Below, one piece after another: positions 49,807-58,491 of a stretch of DNA of 64,000 nucleotides. This stretch comes from an uncultured Lacinutrix sp. Its GTDB lineage: Bacteria > Bacteroidota > Bacteroidia > Flavobacteriales > Flavobacteriaceae. The stretch lies in NCBI RefSeq assembly GCF_947500605.1, contig NZ_CANMSJ010000008.1:106835-170834 (forward strand). The letters are read 5' to 3'. Numbering within the stretch: position 1 is the first letter of the stretch; every line of letters starts with the position of its first letter. A program made the position numbers and the translations under genes. The notes under the pieces were generated by a model. It worked only from the letters and a program-made list of their open reading frames with translations. It had not been told where the DNA came from and made no database searches.

Positions 49807-50256
49807 ATGATTATAATTAAAGCCGAAATACAACACCTTAAAGACTTAACTCCTTTGTTCGATAGTTACCGAGTATTCTATAAACAAACCAGTAATCTGG
49901 AAGCTGCAAAGCAATTTTTAAAGCAACGTTTAGAGAAGCAAGACACAATTATTTATATCGCTTACGCGGAAGACAAAGCCGTTGGTTTCATGCATTTATT
50001 TCATAGTTTCACCTCTGTTGGTATGCAACCTATTTTTATTTTAAACGATTTATTTGTCGATAAAGACTATAGAAAACAAGGCATTGGTGTCGCTCTACTA
50101 AATCAAGCAAAACAAAAGGCAGAACAAGACAAATGTAAATTTATTGCACTGCAAACCGAAACTACCAATCCTGCACAGTTTTTATACGAAAGTATGGGTT
50201 GGAAAAAGGATGTAGATTTGCAGTATACTTGGGAGAATACAAATTTGAGTTTGTAG
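49807..50256 (+). CDS. GNAT family N-acetyltransferase
   Basis: 149 residues. Motif A reads VDKDYRKQGIGVALLNQAKQ (R-x-x-G-I-G), and LQTETTNPAQFLYESMGWKKD is the GNAT C-terminal region. It resembles acetyltransferases of the small amine/aminoacyl kind. No operon partner is evident (terminator upstream, convergent gene downstream). It carries a one-mismatch copy of the repeated CGCTTTCGCGGAA motif at 49957-49971. Confidence 0.9.
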   Translation: MIIIKAEIQHLKDLTPLFDSYRVFYKQTSNLEAAKQFLKQRLEKQDTIIYIAYAEDKAVGFMHLFHSFTSVGMQPIFILNDLFVDKDYRKQGIGVALLNQAKQKAEQDKCKFIALQTETTNPAQFLYESMGWKKDVDLQYTWENTNLSL

Positions 50257-50343
50257 TTTTAACTCATTAAAGTAATATCTTGTTTTTTTAACTTATACCT
50301 AATTAAAATAATTCTAAAAGCATTAATTGTAGTAATAAACAAT

Positions 50344-51249
50344 TTAAAATATTATAGAAATTGAAAAATTATGAGAAAACAATTTCAGTTTACTATTAGT
50401 AGTAACTAGGGATAACGTTTCTATTGTATTGGAGTTTTCCTCATTATTAAATAATGCCGATTGAATTAAATTAGCAGACGTAGGTCTTTTTTTAATTAAT
50501 GTAATCTTACCCAATCTCGTAAATGCATACCCAATAGATATATTAGGTGCATTAATAAATTTCAAAATTATATTTGAGAATACAGACCAGCAATAATCTC
50601 CTTCTTTTATTTCTTCCTTTACAATTGATCCTATACTCTCTATTTCAGGTTGAAATGATTCTGAATACATCCTTAAATTAAATTTAGCATTTAGAACATG
50701 TGTTGTCGCTTTAATATTAGAATAACCAAAAGACATTCCATAACTTAAATTAAGTTTGACACGATTCATTTTTTTTATCAAAAAATTTGATGTCGCACTC
50801 GTCATAATTATAGAATTACTGAGTTCAGAAATCATTAAATAATTCCCAGAAGACTCTGTAGATATAGTATTTGGTCCTATAACCTTAATAGAGCTTATCG
50901 ATCCTGATTCGTTTAAGGTCTGTTTACTGTTCATCTTATAAATTACACCTAAAGAAAATCTATTATTAAAATTGTAGTTAGCTCCAACACCTATAAAAAA
51001 TGCAGGTTTAATATTTCTATACTCAGAGTGTTTTATAAGTTCATAATAATCAAAGCTTGAATTTACTTCTGAATCTAGCTTTAAACTATAATCTCCCTGT
51101 ATTAATAATTGAGATCTACCTGATTCAATATTAAATTCGAAATTTGAAAAATAATCATAATTATGGTAGTTATTACTAAGACTTTGGGCTGTACTATATA
51201 ATGGTAATATTATAATAGTTAATAAGGATAAAAAATAATGTAATTTCAT
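50344..51249 (-). CDS. Putative outer membrane beta-barrel protein
   Basis: 301 residues with a signal peptide (1-21, ending YSTAQ). The mature part alternates polar and aromatic residues in short strands (ANYNFNNRFSLGVIYKM, KLNLSYGMSFGYSNI, NISIGYAFTRLG) and ends in phenylalanine (SISIIF), all as expected for an outer membrane barrel. No specific family is recognised. It has an AT-rich neighbourhood, no homologous-looking partner, and the 180 bases between it and the 51466 gene carry that gene's terminator, so it is probably expressed alone. Confidence 0.65.
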   Translation of the reverse strand: MKLHYFLSLLTIIILPLYSTAQSLSNNYHNYDYFSNFEFNIESGRSQLLIQGDYSLKLDSEVNSSFDYYELIKHSEYRNIKPAFFIGVGANYNFNNRFSLGVIYKMNSKQTLNESGSISSIKVIGPNTISTESSGNYLMISELSNSIIMTSATSNFLIKKMNRVKLNLSYGMSFGYSNIKATTHVLNAKFNLRMYSESFQPEIESIGSIVKEEIKEGDYCWSVFSNIILKFINAPNISIGYAFTRLGKITLIKKRPTSANLIQSALFNNEENSNTIETLSLVTTNSKLKLFSHNFSISIIF

Positions 51250-51387
51250 TTGTTTTGAATTAATAGAACATAGTATAATATTTAATTATTGTCGAGATTA
51301 TAACTTAATAAAGCAATTTGTTTTTTTCTAAGATTCTATTTAATTAGTACTCACAATCATCTTAAAGAAATAATTTAATTTTATTCA

Positions 51388-51414
51388 AAAGCCCTTCTTA
51401 TCATGAAGGGCTTT
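51388..51414 (-). terminator. Terminator of the 51466-52014 gene
   Basis: A perfect 10-base stem (AAAGCCCTTC at 51388-51397, complement at 51405-51414) with a 7-base loop, followed on the minus strand by TTTTGAATAA. It lies 52 bases past the stop. Confidence 0.82.
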
Positions 51415-51465
51415 GCTTTAATTGGCATTAAAACCATATTATATAGAATAAAACACTTAAATAGA

Positions 51466-52014
51466 TTAAATATCTATTGTTGAATTATTATCCTTATCAG
51501 GAAGATTATTACCATTAGAATCTTGTGCGCCTGTATTTTCTGAAGGAGAATTATTAGAGAAAACAGAAGTAGTATTCCCTTGATCATCCGTAAGTTGAAG
51601 AACAAGAATATAAGCAGATGCATCTACCTGAACATTAGGATATTGACCAGAAACCATCATGTTTATATTTACTTTACCTTTAACTTTCTCTGAACTTGCC
51701 ATCTCTTTAAATGATTCTTGAATCTCTTTTTTGTGAGTACTCGCATTAGATCTAAACCCAAGCCAAGCAAAAAAACCACCAACTCCACCGCTAATATTAT
51801 ATTCTTTAACCATTTTGTTGTAGGTCTTAGAACTCTCCATTCGTTTCAATTCGAAGGAAAAACTTCCAACCATATTAGCATAAGCTCCAGAACCAGATAC
51901 AGATACTCCTACTCCTGATATTCTTCCTTTTTTTGTAGTAACTTTCCATCCTTCTGCAGTTGTGGTTGTTAAATTAGCTACTCTTAACTGATGTTCATTA
52001 ACATGTAATTCCAT
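51466..52014 (-). CDS. Cytoplasmic protein of unknown function
   Basis: 182 residues, no signal peptide or long membrane segment. Three parts can be seen. First is a beta-like N-terminus with GRISGVGVSVSGSGAYANMVGSFSF. Second is a middle with SGGVGGFFAWLGF, a short hydrophobic glycine/aromatic patch, followed by an amphipathic helix (ASTHKKEIQESFKEMA). Third is a beta-rich segment (VNINMMVSGQYPNVQVDASAYILVLQL) with an acidic, asparagine-rich tail. I recognise no family. It has its own terminator and a 330-base upstream gap, so it is an independent unit. Confidence 0.62.
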   Translation of the reverse strand: MELHVNEHQLRVANLTTTTAEGWKVTTKKGRISGVGVSVSGSGAYANMVGSFSFELKRMESSKTYNKMVKEYNISGGVGGFFAWLGFRSNASTHKKEIQESFKEMASSEKVKGKVNINMMVSGQYPNVQVDASAYILVLQLTDDQGNTTSVFSNNSPSENTGAQDSNGNNLPDKDNNSTIDI

Positions 52015-52345
52015 AATTTCTATTTTTATAAATTATTTTCCTACTCTATTCAAACTAGGCTTTTCAGATTTCGCCTTGTAATAAAAAATGATCGTAGCTA
52101 CTCAATCGAATCTTTATTCTTAATTACACTGTAAATATCATATTATACAATACAATTTACTAGAGTACAAATACTGGTATTTAAAAAACGAGTGTTTATA
52201 CTTATTCTTTTAATTACATATTATTAGACGTCTCGATTTTTAGAAAAAACATTATTACTTAGTCTGTGTTTACGTAACACTATTTTAAATTCTAAAACCT
52301 ACTTAAAAACAATTCCTATATCTTTGCATTCCTATATATAGCATA
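52015..52345. other. AT-rich divergent intergenic region upstream of trmD
   Basis: About 330 bases with no gene on either strand. It contains the trmD -7 element at its right end. No promoter element for the leftward gene, no repeat and no RNA gene can be recognised. Confidence 0.6.
52319..52326 (+). promoter_or_regulatory. Probable -7 promoter element of trmD
   Basis: TATCTTTG, a full TAnnTTTG match, 20 bases before the trmD ATG, implying a very short leader. No TTTG lies 19 bases upstream. Confidence 0.5.
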
Positions 52346-53023
52346 ATGAGAATAGACATAATTACCGTTTTACCAGAATTACTTAAAAGTCCTTTTGAAG
52401 CTTCAATTTTAAAACGAGCTATAGATGCCAATTTAGTTTCGGTACATTTTCACAACCTAAGAGATTACACTACAGATAATTATAAATCTATAGACGACAC
52501 ACAATTTGGTGGTGGAGCAGGTATGGTAATGACTTGCGAACCTATCGATAAATGTATTTCGGCATTAAAAGCAGAACGCGATTATGACGAGATTATATAC
52601 ATGACACCAGATGGTAATACTCTAAATCAAGGTATTGCTAACCATTTATCTTTAAAAGAAAACATAATTATACTTTGCGGTCATTATAAAGGTGTAGACC
52701 AACGTGTTCGCGATATGTTTGTTACTAAAGAAATTTCTATTGGAGATTACGTTTTGTCTGGAGGAGAACTTGGTGCTGCTGTTTTATGCGACGCTGTAAT
52801 TAGATTAATACCAGGTGTTTTAGGAAATGAAACTTCTGCACTTACAGATAGCTTTCAAGATGGTTTATTAGCACCACCTATCTACACTAAACCTAGAGAT
52901 TATAAAGGTTTTAAAGTACCAGAAATTTTATTTAGCGGTCATGCTGCTAATATCGAGAAATGGAGAGAAGATCAGGCTTATAAAAGAACACAAGAGCGCA
53001 GACCAGACTTATTAGACGATTAG
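52346..53023 (+). CDS. trmD: tRNA (guanine-37-N1)-methyltransferase TrmD
   Basis: 225 residues, slightly shorter than E. coli TrmD (255). The SPOUT trefoil-knot motifs are present: [12 protein letters not shown] at the start, [38 protein letters not shown] and [12 protein letters not shown]. It methylates G37 of tRNAs to prevent frameshifting. In most bacteria rplS follows directly; here two unrelated genes separate them. The C-terminal domain is complete. Confidence 0.95.
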   Translation: MRIDIITVLPELLKSPFEASILKRAIDANLVSVHFHNLRDYTTDNYKSIDDTQFGGGAGMVMTCEPIDKCISALKAERDYDEIIYMTPDGNTLNQGIANHLSLKENIIILCGHYKGVDQRVRDMFVTKEISIGDYVLSGGELGAAVLCDAVIRLIPGVLGNETSALTDSFQDGLLAPPIYTKPRDYKGFKVPEILFSGHAANIEKWREDQAYKRTQERRPDLLDD

Positions 53024-53028
53024 TTACA

Positions 53029-53349
53029 ATGGAAGACATAACTGCACATATATATATTGCACAAGTATTTTATTTCATTATTCATGTGGTAATACTTATT
53101 GCTTCGATTATTATAATAAGTAAGAAAAAATCTACTGCAACTGTATTACTTTTAATAGGCAGTATTTTAAGTGTTCTAAATTATATTATTCGAATAGCAC
53201 TTAATGCCGTAGCCAGTTTTAGTAACCAATTTTCAATAATGGATATGCAAGTGATTATTAATTATACTAATGTTTTTATTTTTTCAATTTTTGGCATAGG
53301 CTTATTACTTTTTGCTATTAACGATTTGAAAAGAACCATTAATGAATAA
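53029..53349 (+). CDS. Small membrane protein of unknown function
   Basis: 106 residues with three membrane helices (about 8-28, 35-57 and 80-98). No charged motif or conserved signature is visible. It starts 5 bases after trmD and its stop overlaps the next gene's start by 8 bases, so it is translated from the trmD transcript. Function unknown. Confidence 0.7.
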   Translation: MEDITAHIYIAQVFYFIIHVVILIASIIIISKKKSTATVLLLIGSILSVLNYIIRIALNAVASFSNQFSIMDMQVIINYTNVFIFSIFGIGLLLFAINDLKRTINE

Positions 53350-53827
53350 AGAACCTAAAATAATTACAATAGACAAAAAAAAACTAGTAGGCAATGCTAT
53401 AGAAATGTCTTTAGTAGATAATAAAACCTTCGAGTTGTTCTCTGCTTTTATGCCTAAAAAAAAGCACATTCAAAATGCCCTTTCTACAGATGTATTTGAA
53501 GTATTAGTTTACGATGTTAACTATCTTAAAAACTTTAATCCAACAAATACCTTTACAAAATGGGTAACCGTTGAAGTAGATAATTATGATGCTATTCCTG
53601 AAACTATGGAATCTTTAGATTTAAATAAAGGTTTGTATGCCGTTTTTAATTACAAAGGATTAGCCAAGGATTTTGGAACCCTAATGCAGTATATTTATAC
53701 AGAGTATATACCAAAATCTAAATACCAATTGGATAGTAGGCCACATTTTAATGTTTTAGGAGAAAAAACGAAACGTAATAGTCCTGATTCTGAAGAAACG
53801 GTATGGATACCTATAAAACTTAAATAG
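53342..53827 (+). CDS. GyrI-like effector-binding domain protein
   Basis: 161 residues, a stand-alone SOUL/GyrI-like (AraC effector-binding) domain without a DNA-binding region. Diagnostic parts are FEVLVYDVNY, TKWVTVEVDNYDAIPETMES, AVFNYKGLAKDFG (the typical phi-x-H/Y-x-G step) and RPHFNVLGE ending in VWIPIK. Such domains bind small hydrophobic or amphipathic molecules, or inhibit gyrase in the GyrI case. It overlaps the preceding membrane protein gene by 8 bases, so the pair may act together. Confidence 0.85.
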   Translation: MNKEPKIITIDKKKLVGNAIEMSLVDNKTFELFSAFMPKKKHIQNALSTDVFEVLVYDVNYLKNFNPTNTFTKWVTVEVDNYDAIPETMESLDLNKGLYAVFNYKGLAKDFGTLMQYIYTEYIPKSKYQLDSRPHFNVLGEKTKRNSPDSEETVWIPIKLK

Positions 53828-53828
53828 T

Positions 53829-53945
53829 CTTTATGCGTTAAGGATTGAAAGGTTTGTTTAAGCTCTTTTTTGTTTTTCTCAAAAAAAGCGAGCCTTGAAA
53901 GCCTGACCGAGATCCTGCTTTTTAGCATGTCTTGGTAACGCCCAG
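53829..53945 (-). repeat. Structured intergenic repeat element, copy C
   Basis: On the minus strand it begins GGGCGTTACC (at 53936-53945 or close) and ends TTAACGCA near 53829. The ends pair as GCGTTA/TAACGC. Inside are a short hairpin (GACATGCTAAAAAGCAGG region), a CGGTCAGGCTTT block and a T-rich/A-rich hairpin (GCTTTTTTTG / CAAAAAAGAGC). It fills the gap between the GyrI-like gene and the rplS promoter. It resembles copies at 61692 and 63573 in layout, with more divergence in the middle. It may serve as a terminator for the trmD transcript. Confidence 0.65.
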
Positions 53946-54009
53946 AATACGAATACTTACCTTACACAATTAACTGCTTTAATTTACTTTTATAAATTTG
54001 TTTTTGCTG

Positions 54010-54040
54010 TTTGGTATTTAAGTTTTAATAACTATATTTG
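54010..54040 (+). promoter_or_regulatory. rplS promoter (-33 and -7 elements)
   Basis: TTTG at 54010-54013, a 19-base spacer, and TATATTTG at 54033-54040 match the Bacteroidota consensus TTTG-N19-TAnnTTTG exactly. Transcription should begin near 54046, giving a leader of roughly 68 bases before rplS. A second TAAATTTG at 53993-54000 could be an alternative -7 box. Confidence 0.75.
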
Positions 54041-54041
54041 C

Positions 54042-54114
54042 AGCCAATTTCGGGCTAACCTCTGGCGATATACGTGAATGTTGTTCTGAATCAATAATTA
54101 AAAAATAAATAAAG
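54042..54114 (+). promoter_or_regulatory. Candidate structured leader of rplS
   Basis: The predicted 5' untranslated region is more GC-rich (about 54042-54085) than the surrounding intergenic DNA. It starts with a small hairpin (AGCC at 54042-54045 with GGCT at 54053-54056). Ribosomal protein leaders that allow autogenous control by L19 are conceivable here; I recall flavobacterial L19 leader RNAs being proposed but cannot confirm that this matches. Confidence 0.35.
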
Positions 54115-54468
54115 ATGGAATCTTTAATTAAATTTGTACAAGACGAATTTGTACCAAAAAAAGACTTTGCAGAATTTTCAGCTGGTGATACAATTACTGT
54201 ATACTACGAAATTCGTGAAGGTGAAAAAAGTAGAACTCAGTTTTTTAGAGGTGTAGTTTTACAAAGAAGAGGTGCTGGATCATCAGAAACTTTTACTATT
54301 AGAAAAATGTCTGGAACAGTTGGTGTAGAGCGTATCTTCCCAGTTAACTTACCTGCATTACAGAAAATTGAAGTAAACAAAAGAGGTAAAGTTCGTAGAG
54401 CTAGAATCTTTTACTTTAGAGGTCTTACTGGTAAAAAAGCAAGAATTAAAGAAGCGAGAAGAAAATAA
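54115..54468 (+). CDS. rplS: 50S ribosomal protein L19
   Basis: 117 residues, normal length. Signatures are FVPKKDFAEFSAGDTITVYY, REGEKSRTQFFRGVVLQRRG, ETFTIRKMS and VGVERIFPVNLPALQKIEV, ending in KVRRARIFYFRGLTGKKARIKE. L19 sits at the 30S-50S interface. It has its own promoter and leader, and a strong terminator follows, so it is a single-gene unit here although it is usually part of the trmD operon. Confidence 0.98.
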   Translation: MESLIKFVQDEFVPKKDFAEFSAGDTITVYYEIREGEKSRTQFFRGVVLQRRGAGSSETFTIRKMSGTVGVERIFPVNLPALQKIEVNKRGKVRRARIFYFRGLTGKKARIKEARRK

Positions 54469-54491
54469 TCTCCTCCTTTTAAATATTATAA

Positions 54492-54521
54492 AAAAGCCAA
54501 ACTTAATTAAGTTTGGCTTTT
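54492..54521 (+). terminator. rplS terminator
   Basis: A perfect 13-base stem (AAAAGCCAAACTT at 54492-54504 with its complement at 54509-54521) and an AATT loop, followed by a T-run. It lies 24 bases after the stop. Confidence 0.9.
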
Positions 54522-54914
54522 TTGGTTATAAACAATTGTTAATAACCATGGTTTATAACTAGTTGATAAATAGAATGTTAAAAATAGTTTTGTTTTGAAA
54601 TATTTTTATAATTTAGTAAAACAATTAATAACAATGCGAATTGGTTTCTGCTTAAAAGCAGCATTTATAATTAATTGATTTTAAAACTTTGCTATGTAAA
54701 TAGCTAATGAGTTTTAGAATAAAACTTAAAATTTAGTTTTAAGTTTTAATTGTTTTTTGAGGTTTTGAAAATACCATAGGTAGATATGGGTATTTAAAAA
54801 TCATGATATTTTGAAAATTACAATATGTTTAGATAGATTGTAATTAGACAAATTGAAAGTTTCTTAAAAGTAGTAGAGATCGAAAGAGAGTATTAAAAAA
54901 AGAAACAAGGCTTT

Positions 54915-55080
54915 AAAGTAATACAATGTGAAAACTATGTACAAAATTTAAAGTTTCAAGAAAAACAATTAACGATACGCTAGGTGTAACAAGTCAATAC
55001 ATTTTGAAAGTTACCTAAATGTATCATTGATTTAACAGATATTGAATTGAAAAGATGTAAAACTTAGGTTTTAGATTGAT
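54915..55080 (+). pseudogene. Remnant of an Xre-type helix-turn-helix regulator
   Basis: From 54930 one frame reads ENYVQNLKFQEKQLTIR then a stop. From 54974 a second frame continues DTLGVTSQYILKV and then meets a stop. Joined, these match the start of small HTH_3 regulators (K-N-x-V-x-x-L-R-x-x-x-x-L-T-Q-x-x-L-G-x-x-L-G-V-T-R-Q-T-I). A frameshift, at least two stops and no proper start codon show it is not functional. A hairpin terminator remains about 40 bases past the end. The call rests on a short stretch, so confidence is limited. Confidence 0.4.
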
Positions 55081-55119
55081 TTAGTGAAAGCTAAATAGAT
55101 TGGTTGATGTTATCTCTAA

Positions 55120-55162
55120 AAAGCCATAACAACAATAGTTAAATCTATTATGTTATGGCTTT
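55120..55162. terminator. Orphan hairpin terminator
   Basis: An 11-base perfect stem (AAAGCCATAAC at 55120-55130 and its complement at 55152-55162) with a 21-base loop that itself contains AATAG/CTATT. TTGTTATTT follows on +. No intact gene ends here; it fits as the surviving terminator of the decayed HTH gene. Confidence 0.65.
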
Positions 55163-55272
55163 TGTTATTTAGCCAAACAGACTTCTAAAAAACAAAGCAC
55201 ATTTAAAAGTGTAAGTCAAACTAGTTACAACAAATGCTGGAATTTTTATATTTTAATCCTATTTTATCAAAT

Positions 55273-55302
55273 TTGTTATTCCTGCGAAGGCAGAAATCCA
55301 AA
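55273..55302. repeat. Degenerate copy of the TTCCTGCGAAGGCAG repeat
   Basis: GTTATTCCTGCGAAGGCAG followed by AAATCCA, a near-palindrome (TTCCTGC / GCAG-AA around GAAG). Short palindromes of this type (TCATTCCTGCGAAGGCAGGAATCCA) recur in many bacterial genomes. Only one imperfect copy is seen in this window, in the 0.9-kb decayed region. Confidence 0.5.
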
Positions 55303-55364
55303 GTATTATATTTAAAAATACATACCTAACATAGTAAAAGGCTAAAAAAGAGTACTTTTATATA

Positions 55365-55937
55365 ATGAATTTACCGTTTATAACAGACCAATCTTTTAAG
55401 TCCATAGACTACACAAAAAATAACCTAACTAGAGCAGAATACGATAATTGTACTTTTAAAAACTGTAATTTTAGTAATACATATCTATCTGGTATCACTT
55501 TTCTAGAATGCGAATTTATAGATTGTAACTTTAGCTCTGTTAAGCTAGGTGAAACGGCTTTTAAAGAAGTAGTTTTTAACGACTGTAAACTATTGGGTGC
55601 TCCTTTTAATGAATGTAACTCATTTTTACTAGTAATGACATTTAATAATTGCCAACTTAATCTTTCTTCTTTTTACAACTTAACACTTAAAAATACTCAG
55701 TTTAATAACTGTAAATTAGAAAAAACAGATTTCTCTAAAACCAATTTACAAAACTCTGCATTTAACAATTGCGATCTACATTTAACTGTTTTCGAGAACA
55801 CAAATATTGAGAAAGTAGATTTTAGAACCTCTTACAACTACTCTATTTCGCCTTCAAACAATAAAATAAAAGGTGCTAAATTTTCGAAAAGTGAAATATT
55901 TGGGCTTCTAAAAGACTACAAAATTATAATTGAATAA
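55365..55937 (+). CDS. Pentapeptide-repeat protein (Qnr-like fold)
   Basis: 190 residues made almost entirely of five-residue repeats with a hydrophobic centre, mostly F or L (CTFKNCNFSNTYLSGITFLEC, then AFKEVVFNDCKLLGAPFNEC and similar). This forms a right-handed quadrilateral beta helix. A break near FLLVM (about 86) resembles the loop of Qnr/MfpA-type proteins, which protect gyrase. The cysteine in many repeats (NC, EC, DC) is notable. The C-terminus ends LLKDYKIIIE like other members. It has no operon partner; a gyrase or DNA mimic role is only inferred. Confidence 0.83.
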   Translation: MNLPFITDQSFKSIDYTKNNLTRAEYDNCTFKNCNFSNTYLSGITFLECEFIDCNFSSVKLGETAFKEVVFNDCKLLGAPFNECNSFLLVMTFNNCQLNLSSFYNLTLKNTQFNNCKLEKTDFSKTNLQNSAFNNCDLHLTVFENTNIEKVDFRTSYNYSISPSNNKIKGAKFSKSEIFGLLKDYKIIIE

Positions 55938-56082
55938 TTTTTAAGCCTAATAATTATTAATTTAATAAAATAAAAGACAATTAACTATAGTCTTTTAAAA
56001 TCCTTTAAAGTCATGGGCTTCTCTCTTTAAAATAGCATTGAAATTTTGTATATTCGTAAACCGAAATTTTTTCGGAATTTAA

Positions 56083-58323
<2,241 letters not shown>

Positions 58324-58345
58324 TAACTTTTTTATTGAGGTTTAA

Positions 58346-58370
58346 AAAAGCATCCAATTTGGGTGCTTTT
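58346..58370 (+). terminator. icd terminator
   Basis: AAAAGCATCC (58346-58355) pairs with GGGTGCTTTT (58361-58370, one G-T wobble) around a 5-base loop and runs into a T-tract. It lies 22 bases after the stop. Confidence 0.85.
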
Positions 58371-58491
58371 TTTATTTATAAAAAAGAAATATTCTATTCA
58401 ATAATAATAAAAGAAACTACGTTAACTTAAAATAGATTAACCTATAAAAAAATATCTTTTACTACATTTACACTAAATCAAATTACGATAA

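Larger units (their letters stand above)
54522..55364. other. Long gene-free stretch with decayed sequence
   Basis: About 840 bases without an intact gene. It holds relics of an HTH regulator (about 54915-55080), a hairpin terminator (55120-55162), and a degenerate CCTGCGAAGGCAG repeat (about 55273-55302). The first 350 bases are AT-rich, with stop codons in all frames and no recognisable feature. Confidence 0.65.

Noticed and set aside
50344..55937. Anti-phage defence or toxin-antitoxin island
   Set aside because: None of the genes has nuclease, helicase, reverse transcriptase, TIR or toxin motifs; the accessory genes here are too few and too unlike known systems to claim this.
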